Assembly: GCA_000697475.1 (NCBI GenBank)
Contig: JNEU01000709.1
Coordinates: 1 to 56,636, forward strand
Direction of reading: 5' to 3'
DNA from: Lichtheimia corymbifera B2541
Lineage: Eukaryota; Mucoromycota; Mucoromycetes; Mucorales; Lichtheimiaceae
DNA length: 56,636 nucleotides
The translations under genes were made by a program, and so were the position numbers. This document shows, piece after piece, positions 1 to 12,600 of this stretch (its first letter is position 1; the number at the start of each line of letters is the position of its first letter). A model generated the notes under the pieces. The model was not told the origin of the DNA. It did not search any database and saw only the letters and a list, made by a program, of their open reading frames with translations.

Positions 1-588
1 GAGGAATACCACTGTTGCACCAACGAGAAATCAGTGTACTGCATGGAGGTGAACCTAAACGTATTATCAGCGCTTGTTTTCCTTGTCCCATTCTATTACT
101 GCACATACCATGTGCCTTTTGCAGAACACCCATTCGGGTTCCTTTAAGGATCAATCAGCCATATAATCGGTAGATTTGCTCGAGAGATTCATTCTTCACT
201 TACGTGACATTAAGGATTTGCTTTGCGGTATCCATGAGAGAAGGCTGAATGGAGTCATCGAATGTAATAGTGACGAATTGACTAAAGGCGTCTTCTTTGT
301 CAGTAATCAATTCCCCTCGTTGTTCGCTTAAAATAGGGGTGTTATGGATATTTACGGTGTGTCTTGGGTTGACAACCCATTGGGCGGGTCTTTGGAAGCA
401 CAGTGGCAGTTGTTGGCAATTTGGCAAACAGCAGGGTCACAAGAGTAACCAGATGCTGCTGCTGCGTTACCACCATTGGTTCTTACGGAAGCACCTTCCT
501 GTTGTGGTTGAGCGACAGCGTCTCGTAACAAAAAGAGCACCAAAGCAAACGTGATCTCGGCTGTAAAAAGGTGATGTGGCGATTTCAT
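1..588 (-). CDS. Chitin deacetylase-like polysaccharide deacetylase (5' part; 3' end outside window)
   Basis: Secreted CE4-type enzyme expected to remove acetyl groups from chitin in the cell wall. Exons on the minus strand are 588-356, 281-204, 141-109 and 54-1, then the gene runs off the window. All three junctions keep phase: ...STQDTP joins to QFVTITFDDSI, then to NPNGCSAKGTW, then to FTSMQYTDFSLVQQWYS. Residues 1-26 form a signal peptide (hydrophobic stretch ending AVA before Gln27). A cysteine cluster (CDPAVCQ...CHC) precedes the catalytic domain, as in fungal chitin deacetylases. The TFDD motif supplies the catalytic and metal-binding aspartates; the later His motifs lie beyond the edge. 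Family assignment is firm, the exact substrate is inferred. The ATG at 588 is the first in frame before the signal peptide. Confidence 0.85.
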
Positions 589-1446
589 CGTATCAACGAG
601 TCAAGAGGTGAAGAAAGACTATGGGAGAACACCCACCATGTTTTATACAAAGATCTCGCGTGTAGGAGTAAAAAGGAAAAGGGGTCTCCTTTCAGCGCTC
701 TTTTTCTCTTTTTTGTTGCAGCAACAACAACAGTGTTCCCGATTCTCCTCTTTGCAAATAAACATGTATCCACTCTTCTTTATTCCCATATCCACACCTT
801 TCTTACAAAACATAACCCCCTTTCTGCAAAATGTAACTGCAGGATATGTAATATGCATCTATGTATGCCACATACACATATCGCCATGCATAGTACCCGC
901 GTACCACCATTTCTTCGGGATCCAGTCAACCATACCACGTTGTAAGCTCAAGCTGGCAACATGGCGTTTGGGGTGAGTTTGGGGCAAGAAGGAGAATACA
1001 TATATAACGGGAGTAACAAAGTGGTGGCGAGGGATAACAAGAGGGAGTAATAAACGACACGGGATGTATATGTGTATGATGTATGTGGTGGTGCGGTGCC
1101 TTGCTGGCTGTATCCAACAAACACCCCCTACAACAACGTCCGTATATACTCGGCTGAAATGAGAAGCCCGCTTCTTCCATACTCATTATCTTTGTTCCCA
1201 TAAGGGACAAAGCTTTATCTCGTTAAATTGGACGCTTTGTTCAAGTCAAAAGCCAAAAAATCTTGTTTAATGTTGCAGGTAAAAGGAAGTATATAGTATG
1301 TTGTGGTGTTGATGGGATGTATATATGAATGATTGCTGCTAATGTTGTTTCTGTGCAGAAAGAAGGAATGTTTGATGTATACAAAGGAAACATTGGGGGA
1401 TGATCGGTATATATGATGGTTGGTGTATTGGGTAAAAGAAAAAATC
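589..1446. other. Intergenic region, upstream of the chitin deacetylase gene
   Basis: 858 bp between two minus-strand genes, so it holds the promoter of the deacetylase and the 3' flank of trehalase. The stretch just upstream of the deacetylase start is CT-rich with short CAG/CAA runs (about 700-735). The open frames here are short and mutually overlapping, with no recognisable protein. I see no RNA gene. Confidence 0.6.
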
Positions 1447-4047
1447 TTAGGTGCTGCGCTGATCGAATGGGATGGGCTCAGTCAACTCGACAAAATTTGT
1501 GTCACTTGTGGATCCACCAATACCAGATTCTGCTCCAATACGGGTAATAGCAGCTCTCACACTGCCGTTGCGTGTGATCGCCTTTGCAGCTGCTTCAGAT
1601 GACTTACGACGTCGCAAATGTGTCTCGTTGAACATGTTTTGTCTCTTCAGAGCACGTTCAAAGAATAGATCGGGGTTGGTGCAAGTACCCAAGGCACGAC
1701 GCATTTGAGTATTGATCATGTTCAAGCCAATTTGGTATGCTGCATTCATCCATCCAAACCCTTCTCGAGGTACAAACTTGAAATCGGTTCCAACGTTGCC
1801 ATATTCCACTTGCACCTTGTGCGTAAGGCTGACCACATCTAATCATGGATAAAGGGTGAGGAATGAGCGAGAAAACACGGCTTTGGGACTTACCATATTT
1901 TTCAGGAACCACGCCGTTGAAATCAACAAATGATTTGGTGATACTAAATATGCAGATTAGATCTTGCATGATCCCCCAAAATGTAATTTATCATAGTACT
2001 TACGTATAAAGCCATCGATAGGCTAAGCGAGCAGCAACATCATGCATGCCATAGTTGTCAAAAGCCTTCCAAGCCATGATTTGGTGAGGTGCCCAACCGA
2101 AGGGGAAGTCCCATTGTCGGTTAGGTCGATCCAAAGAAATAGCTCCACGTGATTCCTCGGTCCCAGAAACCAAACCACCAATAGCTTCAAATTTATGCAA
2201 TGATTGACTCGTCATCTTTTTAGCTTGGTCATGGCTTGCACATCCCGCCCACATGGTCCAGAATGCTGTAACGGATTCGTAGGTTGTTTGCTCCTCCTTG
2301 ACGGTGTCATAGTCGTAGTACAAGCTATGCTCCTCATTCCACAAATACTTGTCGATCCGCTCTTTGCGTAAACGAGCACGTTCTTCCCAAACATCAGCTT
2401 CTTGAGGCACACCATCTGAATCCAAAAGATCGCCATCAAGGATATTGCGGATAGCATAAGCAATATCAACCTCGTATTTGTAGAGCAATGAATTAAGGTC
2501 TACTGTTGCCAAGTTGGCGCACACCTTTTCAAAGCGATAGGTGGTATCGTGCCCTGACTCACGAACGGCGCGATCATGCAAAAAGTACTCATCCAGCTCA
2601 GGTTCCTTGATAATGCCATCATTGTACTTTTGCATGTAATCTTCTTTGGTGATGCCGAGGCGATTTGCATAAGGCTCAATCACATGGTCGAAATGAGATG
2701 CTTCGGTTTCAGGTGGAATACCAAGGCCGTCTGGTCTGTATCTTGACAACCCAGTCTTCGGGTCCAAACGAGGAGATCCCATCCACACTGTATGATATTC
2801 CTTCATTGCAGCTTGCAGAGTGTGTCGCAACCATGCCTTACGCTCATCATCATTGTTTTCCTGTGGTTGCCACTGCTCGTATACGCGAAGGGCCATGTCA
2901 GTGACAAAGGGTGGTTGAGAACGTGCCAAGTAATAAGAGCGATTGGCGTTAAGAATCTTGCCATAATGAATGATTTGATATACAAAGTTGTCCACCATGT
3001 CACGTGCGAGCTCCCAACGATCATCAATGAGCAGACCCAATCCAATAAAATATGAATCCCAACCATACATCTCATTGAAGCGACCACCAGGGACCACAAA
3101 TGGCACACCCATCAATCCACCACCTCGTTCAGCTGGTGCACGTCTCATGGCCAATGTCAAAATACCAGGTCGATCGTTGATGCTCTTGACGTATTCGGGA
3201 GTGATCTTTTCAGGAAGCCTTTCCACCTCCAAATTCAAATGTTTGCGTGTCTCTGCTACTTGCTTGTAGTACTCATACACCTCATCCTCGTTGTATGGGA
3301 TATAAATGCGTGGATTGTGATTGGCAGATCGATTTTTGGTATCAGCACAAATAAGTTCCAGACCATCAGCATCAATACGCCGAGTTAATCCTTGCCAAAA
3401 GTTGTGTCGAATCATGCGAGAGAGCCGATCCACAGGATTCTCATTCAAACGTGCCTCATCAAGCACAATGTGCTTTCGTCCATAATCCTTCGCTAATGCC
3501 AACTCCTGTAAAAGGTTGGATAACATGTAGGTTCCACGGATATCAATCTTGCGATAGCCACCAGAATCAGCTGTGCCCACTGAAAATGATTTTGGACCAA
3601 GGTCATTGACGGTGATTTGAAAGTCGCCATCCGTGTCTTCTTGCTCAACCAAGATGCGTTGTGTCTCTTGCACGTCAATCAAGAATTTCTGTGCCTTGCT
3701 CTTGTCGTCTGAGTGATTATAGTTGCACAGCAATCACCATATTTAGTCATGTGGTCTTTGTATGGGTTCCATGACAATCCTTACCATGTGAAGCACGTCG
3801 TTTCCTTGGTGCAACGGGCGAATCATGCAATTTGGTTGCACGGCCCTAAGAGTGGATGTTGGCAAAATGATACAAGGAATAGATATCGCTGGCATGCATG
3901 TATAGGGAGTGAGAGGGAAAAGCTTACAGTATATGACTTGAGACGTCCAATAGCCCCGCCTGCATTGAGCCCTGTGGTGTAGTATGTGCTGGATGGTGCA
4001 TGAGCGTCCACTTCTTGATCGGTTGTGATATGGATGGTTGATTGCAT
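1447..4047 (-). CDS. NTH1: Neutral trehalase, calcium-binding and PKA-regulated type (GH37)
   Basis: Cytosolic enzyme that splits trehalose into two glucose molecules, used in spore germination and stress recovery. Five exons: 4047-3928, 3845-3785, 3708-2004, 1943-1894 and 1838-1447, giving 775 residues, close to the usual 740-780. The 61 nt second exon encodes KRRASH, a consensus PKA site at Ser59. Residues 85-96 ([12 protein letters not shown]) are the EF-hand-like calcium loop typical of neutral, not acid, trehalases. Both GH37 signatures are present: [14 protein letters not shown] near residue 268 and [10 protein letters not shown] near 592. There is no signal peptide, which agrees with a cytosolic enzyme. 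Phosphorylation by PKA with 14-3-3 binding is the known control in yeasts; here it is inferred from the motif. Confidence 0.95.
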
Positions 4048-4140
4048 TCGCAGTTATTTGTTTCGGAAAAGGCAGAGAGAGAAAAGAGAGAAAGAGAGAG
4101 AGGAAGGGGAGCAAGTACAAGAGAAAAATGATGAGCTGAG

Positions 4141-4148
4141 ATTTTATA
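4141..4148 (-). promoter_or_regulatory. TATA-like box of the trehalase gene
   Basis: TATAAAAT on the minus strand, about 95 bp upstream of the trehalase ATG, followed by a CT-rich leader (4070-4130). The position suits a core promoter. Use is inferred. Confidence 0.5.
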
Positions 4149-5081
4149 GGGCACAAACACGACGGCAGTTGTTGCTGCATATTCACCTTTTTGTCAACTT
4201 TGCTGGTCTCACAGCCATTGGTTCAACGAACTCTTGTCTCCTCCCACCCCCAAAAAAGCTATGTACTTACTTCCCCCAACATCACATCAATCATTCTTCA
4301 TCCTTTTTCTTTTTACAATCCCTAATTTAGTTTAGCAATCAATGTGGCTCGTTTTGTCTAGAACGCTGTGTTGATCTTGCATTATTATGCAGTAGTAGTA
4401 GTTCTATGTATCTCATCATCATCAACATCAACATCTCATCTTATAATAAACCACATGTCTTCGGGGTATGATGTGAGACATTGTTGTCCGCCAAACATCA
4501 TCATCTTTTGTTTGTCACAAAGGTAAAAAGGCACAGGTTGCATACGCGCTTTCTTTGTTCCTCGGAACCGAGCCACTCATGCCGCGGTAAGAACGATCCA
4601 CTCCTTATTACGTAGTCAACGATTGGTTACAATTAAAGGGTTGATGTTGTTGTGCCCTACCTGTATATGATATCGGCAATGCCTGGAATGGTAAAACCAT
4701 CATCTTTTATCAATACCTGTTGCAAACCACTGCATTCCTTCCATCAGGGAAGTAACTTAATTGCTACCTAGTTGAAACATCCCAGAAGATTACTCAAAAC
4801 ATAATAGGTAATCTTGTTATGTCATAACCTGTACCATTTGATATCCACATGCGCACATTCATCTTTATTGATAATCACGGGGAGTGAAAGAGCTAGTCGT
4901 GGTACAATAATAGTTTAACTTGTCATCTATCATTATGCAGTAGCATTATATATCCTTCACCACACGAATCATTTAGACCAAGGAGATAGACAGCTTTGAC
5001 CAATCGGTGTGACGCTTTAAGCCGATCATGCAGGAAAATATTGTGCGCACACACATATATCGACTTTTTCCTTGAGTAATA
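4149..5081. other. Divergent promoter region between trehalase and MTR4
   Basis: About 0.9 kb separating two genes read outward. It holds AT-rich and ATC/ATCA-repetitive stretches around 4400-4440 but no gene I can support. No clear TATA box was found for MTR4. Confidence 0.55.
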
Positions 5082-8000
5082 ATGTTTGGTGGAGACGACC
5101 AACGTAATATCGATATCTTTGGTGTCTTCAATGGTGGAGCAGCCACGGCTGATGATCTCGATGACGCCATGGAAGAAGACGAAACGGAAGTCGCCAATGA
5201 ACAGCTTGTCGAGGACACCAAGAATCGCGCCCAACAAGTTACCCAATCAGATGCTCTTCCACCATCGGCAACTGTTGCTCCCAACAAACGATCGTATGAT
5301 ACTGATGTCGTCATGGCTGAGTCATCCAAGCGATATCGAACAGAAGAGCAGCAGCCGATCGTCGCAGACACCTTTGAGGAACAAACGTCTCGTGAAGTTG
5401 CCAATATTGCTGGTTTACAAGGTGGTGCTTCTTTGCCGTCAGATAAACAAATAACACTAAGCCATCAAGTAAGTTAGCCGATGATAGTATTGGATGGTGA
5501 AGGGTGGATGTAGTAAGCATATATGTGTCATTGACCACAATCCTATTGAATGATTTAGGTTCGCCATCAGGTAGCTGTACCATCCGACTATGATTATACA
5601 CCCATTTCACAACATGTCCGCTCCAAAGATCCCGCACGCACATATCCATTCACCCTGGATCCTTTCCAAAGCACATCCATTTCATGCATTGAACGCAATG
5701 AATCAGTTCTCGTATCAGCACATACATCAGCGGGAAAGACCGTCATAGCCGAATATGCAATTGCTCAATGTATCAAGAACAAACAACGTGTCATTTATAC
5801 TTCTCCTATAAAGGTATTATGATATGCATCTATCATTTAATGGGCAGCAATGTATTGACTGGCTGGATATTACAGGCACTCTCCAATCAAAAATATCGAG
5901 AATTCACCGAAGAGTTTGGCGATGTGGGTCTATTAACAGGCGACGTGTCTATCAATCCTCAAGCATCATGCCTGGTGATGACAACAGAGATCCTACGGTC
6001 CATGTTATACCGCGGCTCTGAGATTATGCGAGAAGTAGCATGGGTTATTTTTGATGAGATTCATTATATGCGTGATTCTGGTAAGTACTTGGATGGTCAA
6101 AAACAGGGATCTTGTTCAAGAGGTTAATTGAAATAATGATAGAACGTGGCGTGGTGTGGGAGGAATCGATCATATTGTTACCGAATGTTGTACGTTACGT
6201 CTTTTTATCCGCCACTATTCCCAATGCACGACAATTTGCCGAATGGATATGCAAGCTTCATAATCAACCATGCCATGTTGTCTATACCGACTTTCGACCC
6301 ACACCCTTACAGCATTATTTATTTCCAGCAGGCGGTGATGGCATCCATTTGGTGGTTGATGAAAAAGGTCGTTTCAAAGAAGACAACTTTCGGAGAGCTT
6401 TGGCGAGCATATCTGATAGACCAAACGCCAAATCAAAAGGTGGTCAATCCAACAAACAGGGTTCAGCAAATAATGGTGGCACAGATGGACCATCCGACAT
6501 TTATCGTATCGTCAAAATGATCATCATGAAAGCATATCATCCAGTGATCGTATTCAGCTTTTCAAAACGAGAGTGTGAAGCCAACGCCATGCAAATGTCA
6601 AAGCTTGATCTCAATGATGGTAATTTCTAAAAGAAGAAAAAGATCATCCACTCGTTTACTCACGTTAAAAATGTATAGCAAGCGAACGTCAGATGGTGGA
6701 CCAGGTATTTTGGAATGCTCTTGCTTCTCTTTCTAAAGATGATCGAACCCTGCCACAAATCCAACAATTACATCCTTTACTTCGGCGAGGTATCGGCGTT
6801 CATCATGGAGGTTTATTGCCCATTATGAAGGAAATTATCGAGGTGCTCTTCCAAGAAGGCTTGATCAAGGTCTTGTTTGCGACTGAAACGTTTTCGATTG
6901 GTCTCAACATGCCAGCAAAGACCGTAGTGTTCACCCAAGTCAGTAAATTTGATGGAAAGGAGATTCGATGGGTAAGGAAAAGATGACAAAAGTACCATGC
7001 GTTTCGTTAACACAATGTTTCTGAGATAGCTAAGTTCAGGTGAATACATCCAAATGTCGGGTCGAGCAGGTCGGAGAGGTCTTGATGAACGTGGTGTCGT
7101 GATTATGATGGTTGGTCAAGAGCTGGATCCTCACGTTGCCAAGGGAATGGTTATGGTTGAGTATATTGAAGACTACCAAACAAAGAGCTCTCGCTTATGA
7201 TGCTCGATTTTCACAGGGCGAATCAGATCCTATGAACTCGGCATTTCACCTTAGCTACAACATGGTTCTCAATTTGCTTCGGGTGGAAGGCATCAGTCCT
7301 GAGTATATGTTACAGCGGTGCTTTTACACATTCCAGAGTGATATGAGCTTACCGGTACTTGAGCAAGGTAAATAATCCAAGACGGATAAGACGGGACTTT
7401 TGCTAAAAATATAACCATAGAACTTGCAAGTGCTGAAGAACAAAAGAATGGCATCAAATTGGACAACGAAGAGGATATCGCGAGCTACTATGAGCTTCGA
7501 AAGCAAATCGACATTCTGGCAGATGGTGTACGAGAGATCATGAATGATCCAATTTATTGTCTGCAATTCATGCAACCGGGTCGGCTGGTACGGATTAGAT
7601 ATCTCGATATGAACTTTGGTTGGGGTGCTATTGTTGGCTACCGGCAGAGAGAACGCAAAACATCAGAGTCTACGGCTGACGGATACATATTGGATGTCCT
7701 TCTTTACTGTGACAAGAACAGCCCATTGTCAAAGAGTGCAGGGGGAAAAGCTGTGGGTATCAAGCCAGCCTTGTCAGAATACAATGGGACACCCTTGGTA
7801 AGTGCCATTTGATTGTAATGAAGATAATGACACTGATAATAAGTTGTGCTAGGTGGTACCGGTATCACCATCATCCTTGGATGGAATCAGTCATATTCGC
7901 GTGGCGTTACCAAACCGTCTCAAGTCCCCTGACAATCGTGATACTGCATACAAGATGATCCTCGATGTTCAAAATCGCTTCTATAATCGTATCCCTCTCA

Positions 8001-9036
8001 TTGATCCTATCCGCAACATGAAAATCAGTGATCCTCGTTTTCAAGATCTGGTACAAGTAAGCACTGTACATCCTCTTGGCTCCTACGTCAATATTCACAG
8101 GACTGTATTAGAAAATATTTGCGCTGGAAGCAAAACTCATGGCTCATCCACTCAATCAAAACCCTGATCTCCCTTATCTCTACGACACATACGCAAGGAA
8201 AATCGAATGGATCCAAAAATGCAAAGCTCTCAAACGCAAAGTGGGGGAGGCTCGTTCAATTGTTCAGCTAGATGAGCTCAAAGCAAGGAAACGGGTACTG
8301 CGTAGGTAAGAAACAATTGGAAGGATTAGATTGGAAGGCTGTTTAGCTGATAATGGTGCTTAATAGGCTTGGATTTACTTCACAAGGAGATGTCGTTGAT
8401 ATAAAAGGCCGCGTCGCATGCGAAATCACCACAGGCGATGAATTGATGCTGACTGAAATGATCTTCCAAAACGTGTTCAACGACCTATCTGTGGATCAGT
8501 GCGTAGCGTTACTCAGTTGCTTCGTCTTTGATGAGAAGGTACGGTGGATGCTCTGGGAGTAGTGTTTTCAAATGTATTAATGGGATGTATTGCAGACGGA
8601 GAAAAAGTCAAAACTACAAGAAGAATTGGCAGAGCCATTACGGCTGATCCAGAATACTGCACGTCAAGTAGGAGACATAGCTTTGGAATGCAAGATGAAT
8701 ATCGATGTCGATGCTTATGTGGCCAAGTTTAACCCTGGATTGATGGATGTGGTATACGCTTGGTGTCGTGGTGCTACGTTTGCTGAGCTATGCAAGTCGA
8801 CCGAGGTTTATGAAGGCTCTCTTATTCGTGCATTTCGACGACTTGAGGAACTCTTGAAAGAAATGGTTGCCGCTTCTAGGAGCATTGGTAATTCAGAGTT
8901 GGAAAGCAAGTTTGCGGAAGGTAAAAGACGACAAGTGATCTTGCTATTGTTACCATTGCTTCTCACATGATTTCCTTCACTAGGCATCAAAAGGATCCAT
9001 CGAGATATTATATTTGCAGCTTCACTTTATCTTTAA
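5082..9036 (+). CDS. MTR4: Exosome-associated DExH RNA helicase Mtr4 (Ski2-like)
   Basis: Nuclear 3'-5' RNA helicase that feeds RNA to the exosome and works in the TRAMP complex. Thirteen exons: 5082-5468, 5559-5813, 5876-6080, 6143-6619, 6679-6971, 7030-7155, 7217-7367, 7421-7797, 7853-8056, 8112-8305, 8367-8538, 8596-8920, 8984-9036. The product has 1072 residues, almost exactly the family length. Visible in order: an acidic N-terminus, SAHTSAGKT (Walker A, about 183-191), DEIHYMRD (DExH, about 274), [16 protein letters not shown] (motif VI), the KOW/arch insert around [16 protein letters not shown], and the C-terminal helical domain ending [11 protein letters not shown], a hallmark of Mtr4. 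The exon 6/7 join (KGMVM to [10 protein letters not shown]) rests on conservation, since GT occurs twice there. The 3' end lies 69 bp from the convergent MSH4 stop. Confidence 0.96.
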
Positions 9037-9105
9037 TTTATGTGCATATTACAATTTCATACTACATACAACAACATGCATTCATAAACGTATTCGATTT
9101 CCTCC

Positions 9106-9612
9106 TCATTCTGATTCAAGTGGTTCAATTTGTTTTGCGAGCATTTCCTTGACGTGAATGATTTGGTCGTAAAAGACTTCATCAGGTGCACCTTGCAACT
9201 GCAGCATTTTGTCAGCAAACTAACATAGCATGATGAGTGATGACGTCTTTTCCGGTACATGCACACGTGTCTTACCCAATAAAGCGTCCTACACCGAGCT
9301 TGGTCTTCTGCATCATCGCCCTCGGGAGACGAATTGTTTTGGTTGTTATCGGGTGATTTGGAAGAGTTGCCATCGACTGCCATCATAGACTGTGGTTGGG
9401 AATCCTTATATGGCTCCGCGTGTAGAGGTTGAGCCAGCTGAAAACGATTTTAATGTTGATATATGATCGCCTTTGAGTTTTGACAAGTTTTCAATTCGTA
9501 CCTTTTCTGTAATTTGCAAAGCACGCAAAATAATCTGTGATGGAAATCCCAGCAGTTCCGCCGTCTTCAATCCTATGTGGCCGTCAGCATATCCTCCTCA
9601 ACGTTGTCCCTC

Positions 9613-9644
<32 letters not shown>

Positions 9645-12600
9645 CCATAATGCTGATCTTTGGCAACGGCACCATCTCGCACTGTATAAGAATATGAGAG
9701 TGTGCAATCACGGGATTCTGGATTGTTGATCTATAATAGCAAGCATAGAGTCAATTTATTAGATTTGACACAATCGATGATAGTAACGAGGATCTACTTA
9801 CCACGTCAACATGCAGCTGAAGGTTCACAATATTCGGGTAAATATGCAGCACGTGGGTGAGTTGATGGAAATGGGTCGCGAAAAAGCAATATGCCTGTGT
9901 TGATCATGGTGCAGGTAAATATAAACGTACGACACAGCCACCTGATGAGACAACTTGTACTGCACCTCAATGCACTCACCTTGCTGCTTGAAAGGCACTC
10001 GGCAATGGCTGCCGTGATTCCTAGTGCATCGTATGGTGCGGTTCCTTTTTAACTATGCATATTAGATCACCAAGCCAAGCGCACCACCACGTGAGTGTCA
10101 GGGGTACCAATCTGCCCTTACCTTTTCCGAGCTCATCCAAAACAACCAAGCTTGTGTCCGTGATATTTTGAATAATGTAAGCTGCTTCACGCATTTCAAG
10201 AATGAATGACGACGTGTTTTGCTCAAGGCACCCATCATTGCCAAGTAAGCGAGATAAAATCTACCAAAGCTGACAATGAATTTCTTTGTTTCAAGAGATA
10301 ATGAACCTCATAACATACCTGATCACAAAGCCGAAATGATGCATAAGATGCAGGAACGAAGGATCCCATGTGTGCTATAATAGTGAGCAAGGCCACTTGT
10401 CTGATGTAGGTTGATTTTCCACTCATGTTGGGGCCCGTGATGATTTGGAAACTCGATGACAGCGATGCAAAAGTATCATTGGGTACTACTGGCTCTTTTT
10501 GGATATGCTCCATGATTGGATGACGTCCAGCTTCAATAGCGAGTGTTGATGTAAACTCGGGTCGCACTATGTAAGATGCATTGGATTGTCAGCAGAATCC
10601 TCACATTCCCATTTGAGAGCACACATACATACCATGTTGCGAGAGTGAGCAAGAATGAGCAAAGGATAACAGCATGTCAAGCATAGCGATAGCTTCAGTG
10701 ACCTTGTATAGAACTCCAATATCTGCATGAAATCGCTGCAATAGCTCGGTGACAGTGCTACAGTGATTGTATCATTGTTGGTCCTGGGTATTCGCATAGG
10801 AGGAGCAAGATACTTACTTGTCTGACATGAGATAAATCTCTGCAAGCGATTCGTTCATACGACTATTTTTTTGTAGCTTGAATGTAGCGATGAGCAAACT
10901 TGCCATTTGGTATCGACCTGTGCCTATATACATTACCAGCTCGATTGTTGCAAAAGAATAGAGCTTCTTTTTCTTGATGACATTGATAAATATTGACGGT
11001 AAATCACCCTCACCACCTTTAAGCTGATCGACTGGCAGTGTTAAGAAGAATCCGCGGCTCGCGTTGAATTGCAGCTTGATGTTGAGATTGGTTGTTTCTA
11101 TTGATGCTGTTATTTTTCCATTGTTATCTTCAATCCCAGCACGATAACTTACGACAATACTCTGTAGCCATCTCATAAATGTCCTCCATGGTTTCTTTGT
11201 ACGATTGCCGAGCTAAATATAACCATCAGCAATGAATAAGTCTTTGTTGTACCTACACTTACCAACATCAAGAAGACCATTTACACCCGCCTGTCACACA
11301 ATGAATGAGTCCCTTGAATCCTTTCATCACAAAGACAACGTACCTTGACAGCATAGCAACGCTGATGTCGTAAACCCAAGGCTGTCTTTTGGACACCCAC
11401 GTCGTCGTGTAATACCTGGTTGATGTCTTGAACAAATTCATCTGAAAATAAAAGTATGAGCAATCTCATGGATAAAAATCATGACACAGCATTCGCATAC
11501 CCAATTTCGGATCCGAGAGCAACTGCATGAATGATTGGGTTGTACGATATGTCATTAGTGTGCAACGTAAGACAATTCCCCTTTTGTACCACACACACAC
11601 GATTTACCTCTAGGATGGCACCCAACAAATCATTCAAATTGCATGCTTCCAGGCTATTCGCAACCGTCTTCACTGCAGCGAGAAGAATCTTGAGACGGAT
11701 GACATTGTTGATCTTTGATTCGGTGTAATGAAGATCCTGCGTAGTTGGGATGCGTACAATGTCGGCAATAATATGATCGAGATCTGCCACCGGCTTCAAG
11801 GCTGCTTGGATATCAAATAGTAGGTTCTCTTGAGAAATGAGTTCTTGAACAGCATCCAATCTACGCCGAATCAAGGCTTCATCTGTGCTCGGTTGTAAGA
11901 TATTGGTGCGTAATAATCGGCTGCCCATTGGTGTCACCGTATGATTGAGCACGCCATACAACGTGTCTTTGCTGTTGCGCCGCATAATGTTTGATACAAG
12001 CTCCAAGTTACGTGCAGTCGCCACATCTATACACATAACCATGAGTTGCCATCTTCTTCCACCATGAATGTTATTACGTACCAATCATCATTGTTCCTAT
12101 GCGAGTGCAGTGGTATTGCGTTAATGGATCCAGAATAACATGAATAAAATCAGTATAAGCTTACCTTCCACGCCTTGGTATGTAAACTTAACAGTGTGTC
12201 TTGCAAATCTCAGTCCTTCATTTTCAGCAATGTACCTGATGAAGCAATCATCAGCCTAAGCAATGATCAATGGAGTCAAATAAACCACTTTACTTGAATG
12301 CGGCTGCTACGGCTGCAAGGCAATAGTACCTATGAGTCGATGATTAGCAGGTTCCTCGTCAGCGTCTAGTGTTCGAACAAACCTACTTTGTGGATAACCC
12401 AAGCATCAAAGATGACGCATCTTCCTCGAGACCATATTCTTGTAAATCCTTCATGCCTATTTCACAATGATCCTTTAGTATGTATGTGGTCAATCCACGC
12501 CATCAACCATCCTAGTCTATTCTTACCGACGTCATCACTGAAGTACTTGCGTGGGATGACACTGGTGGAGATCTCGGGAAAGTTTTCATTGACTAGCTGA

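Noticed and set aside
3743..4186. 147-codon minus-strand frame over the trehalase 5' region
   Set aside because: Overlaps trehalase exons 1-2 and intron 1 in a different frame. The spliced trehalase reading gives conserved sequence, and this frame does not.
9057..9386. 109-codon minus-strand frame at the MSH4 3' end as a separate gene
   Set aside because: It contains part of MSH4 exon 21 and then reads into the following intron; the spliced MSH4 model explains it.
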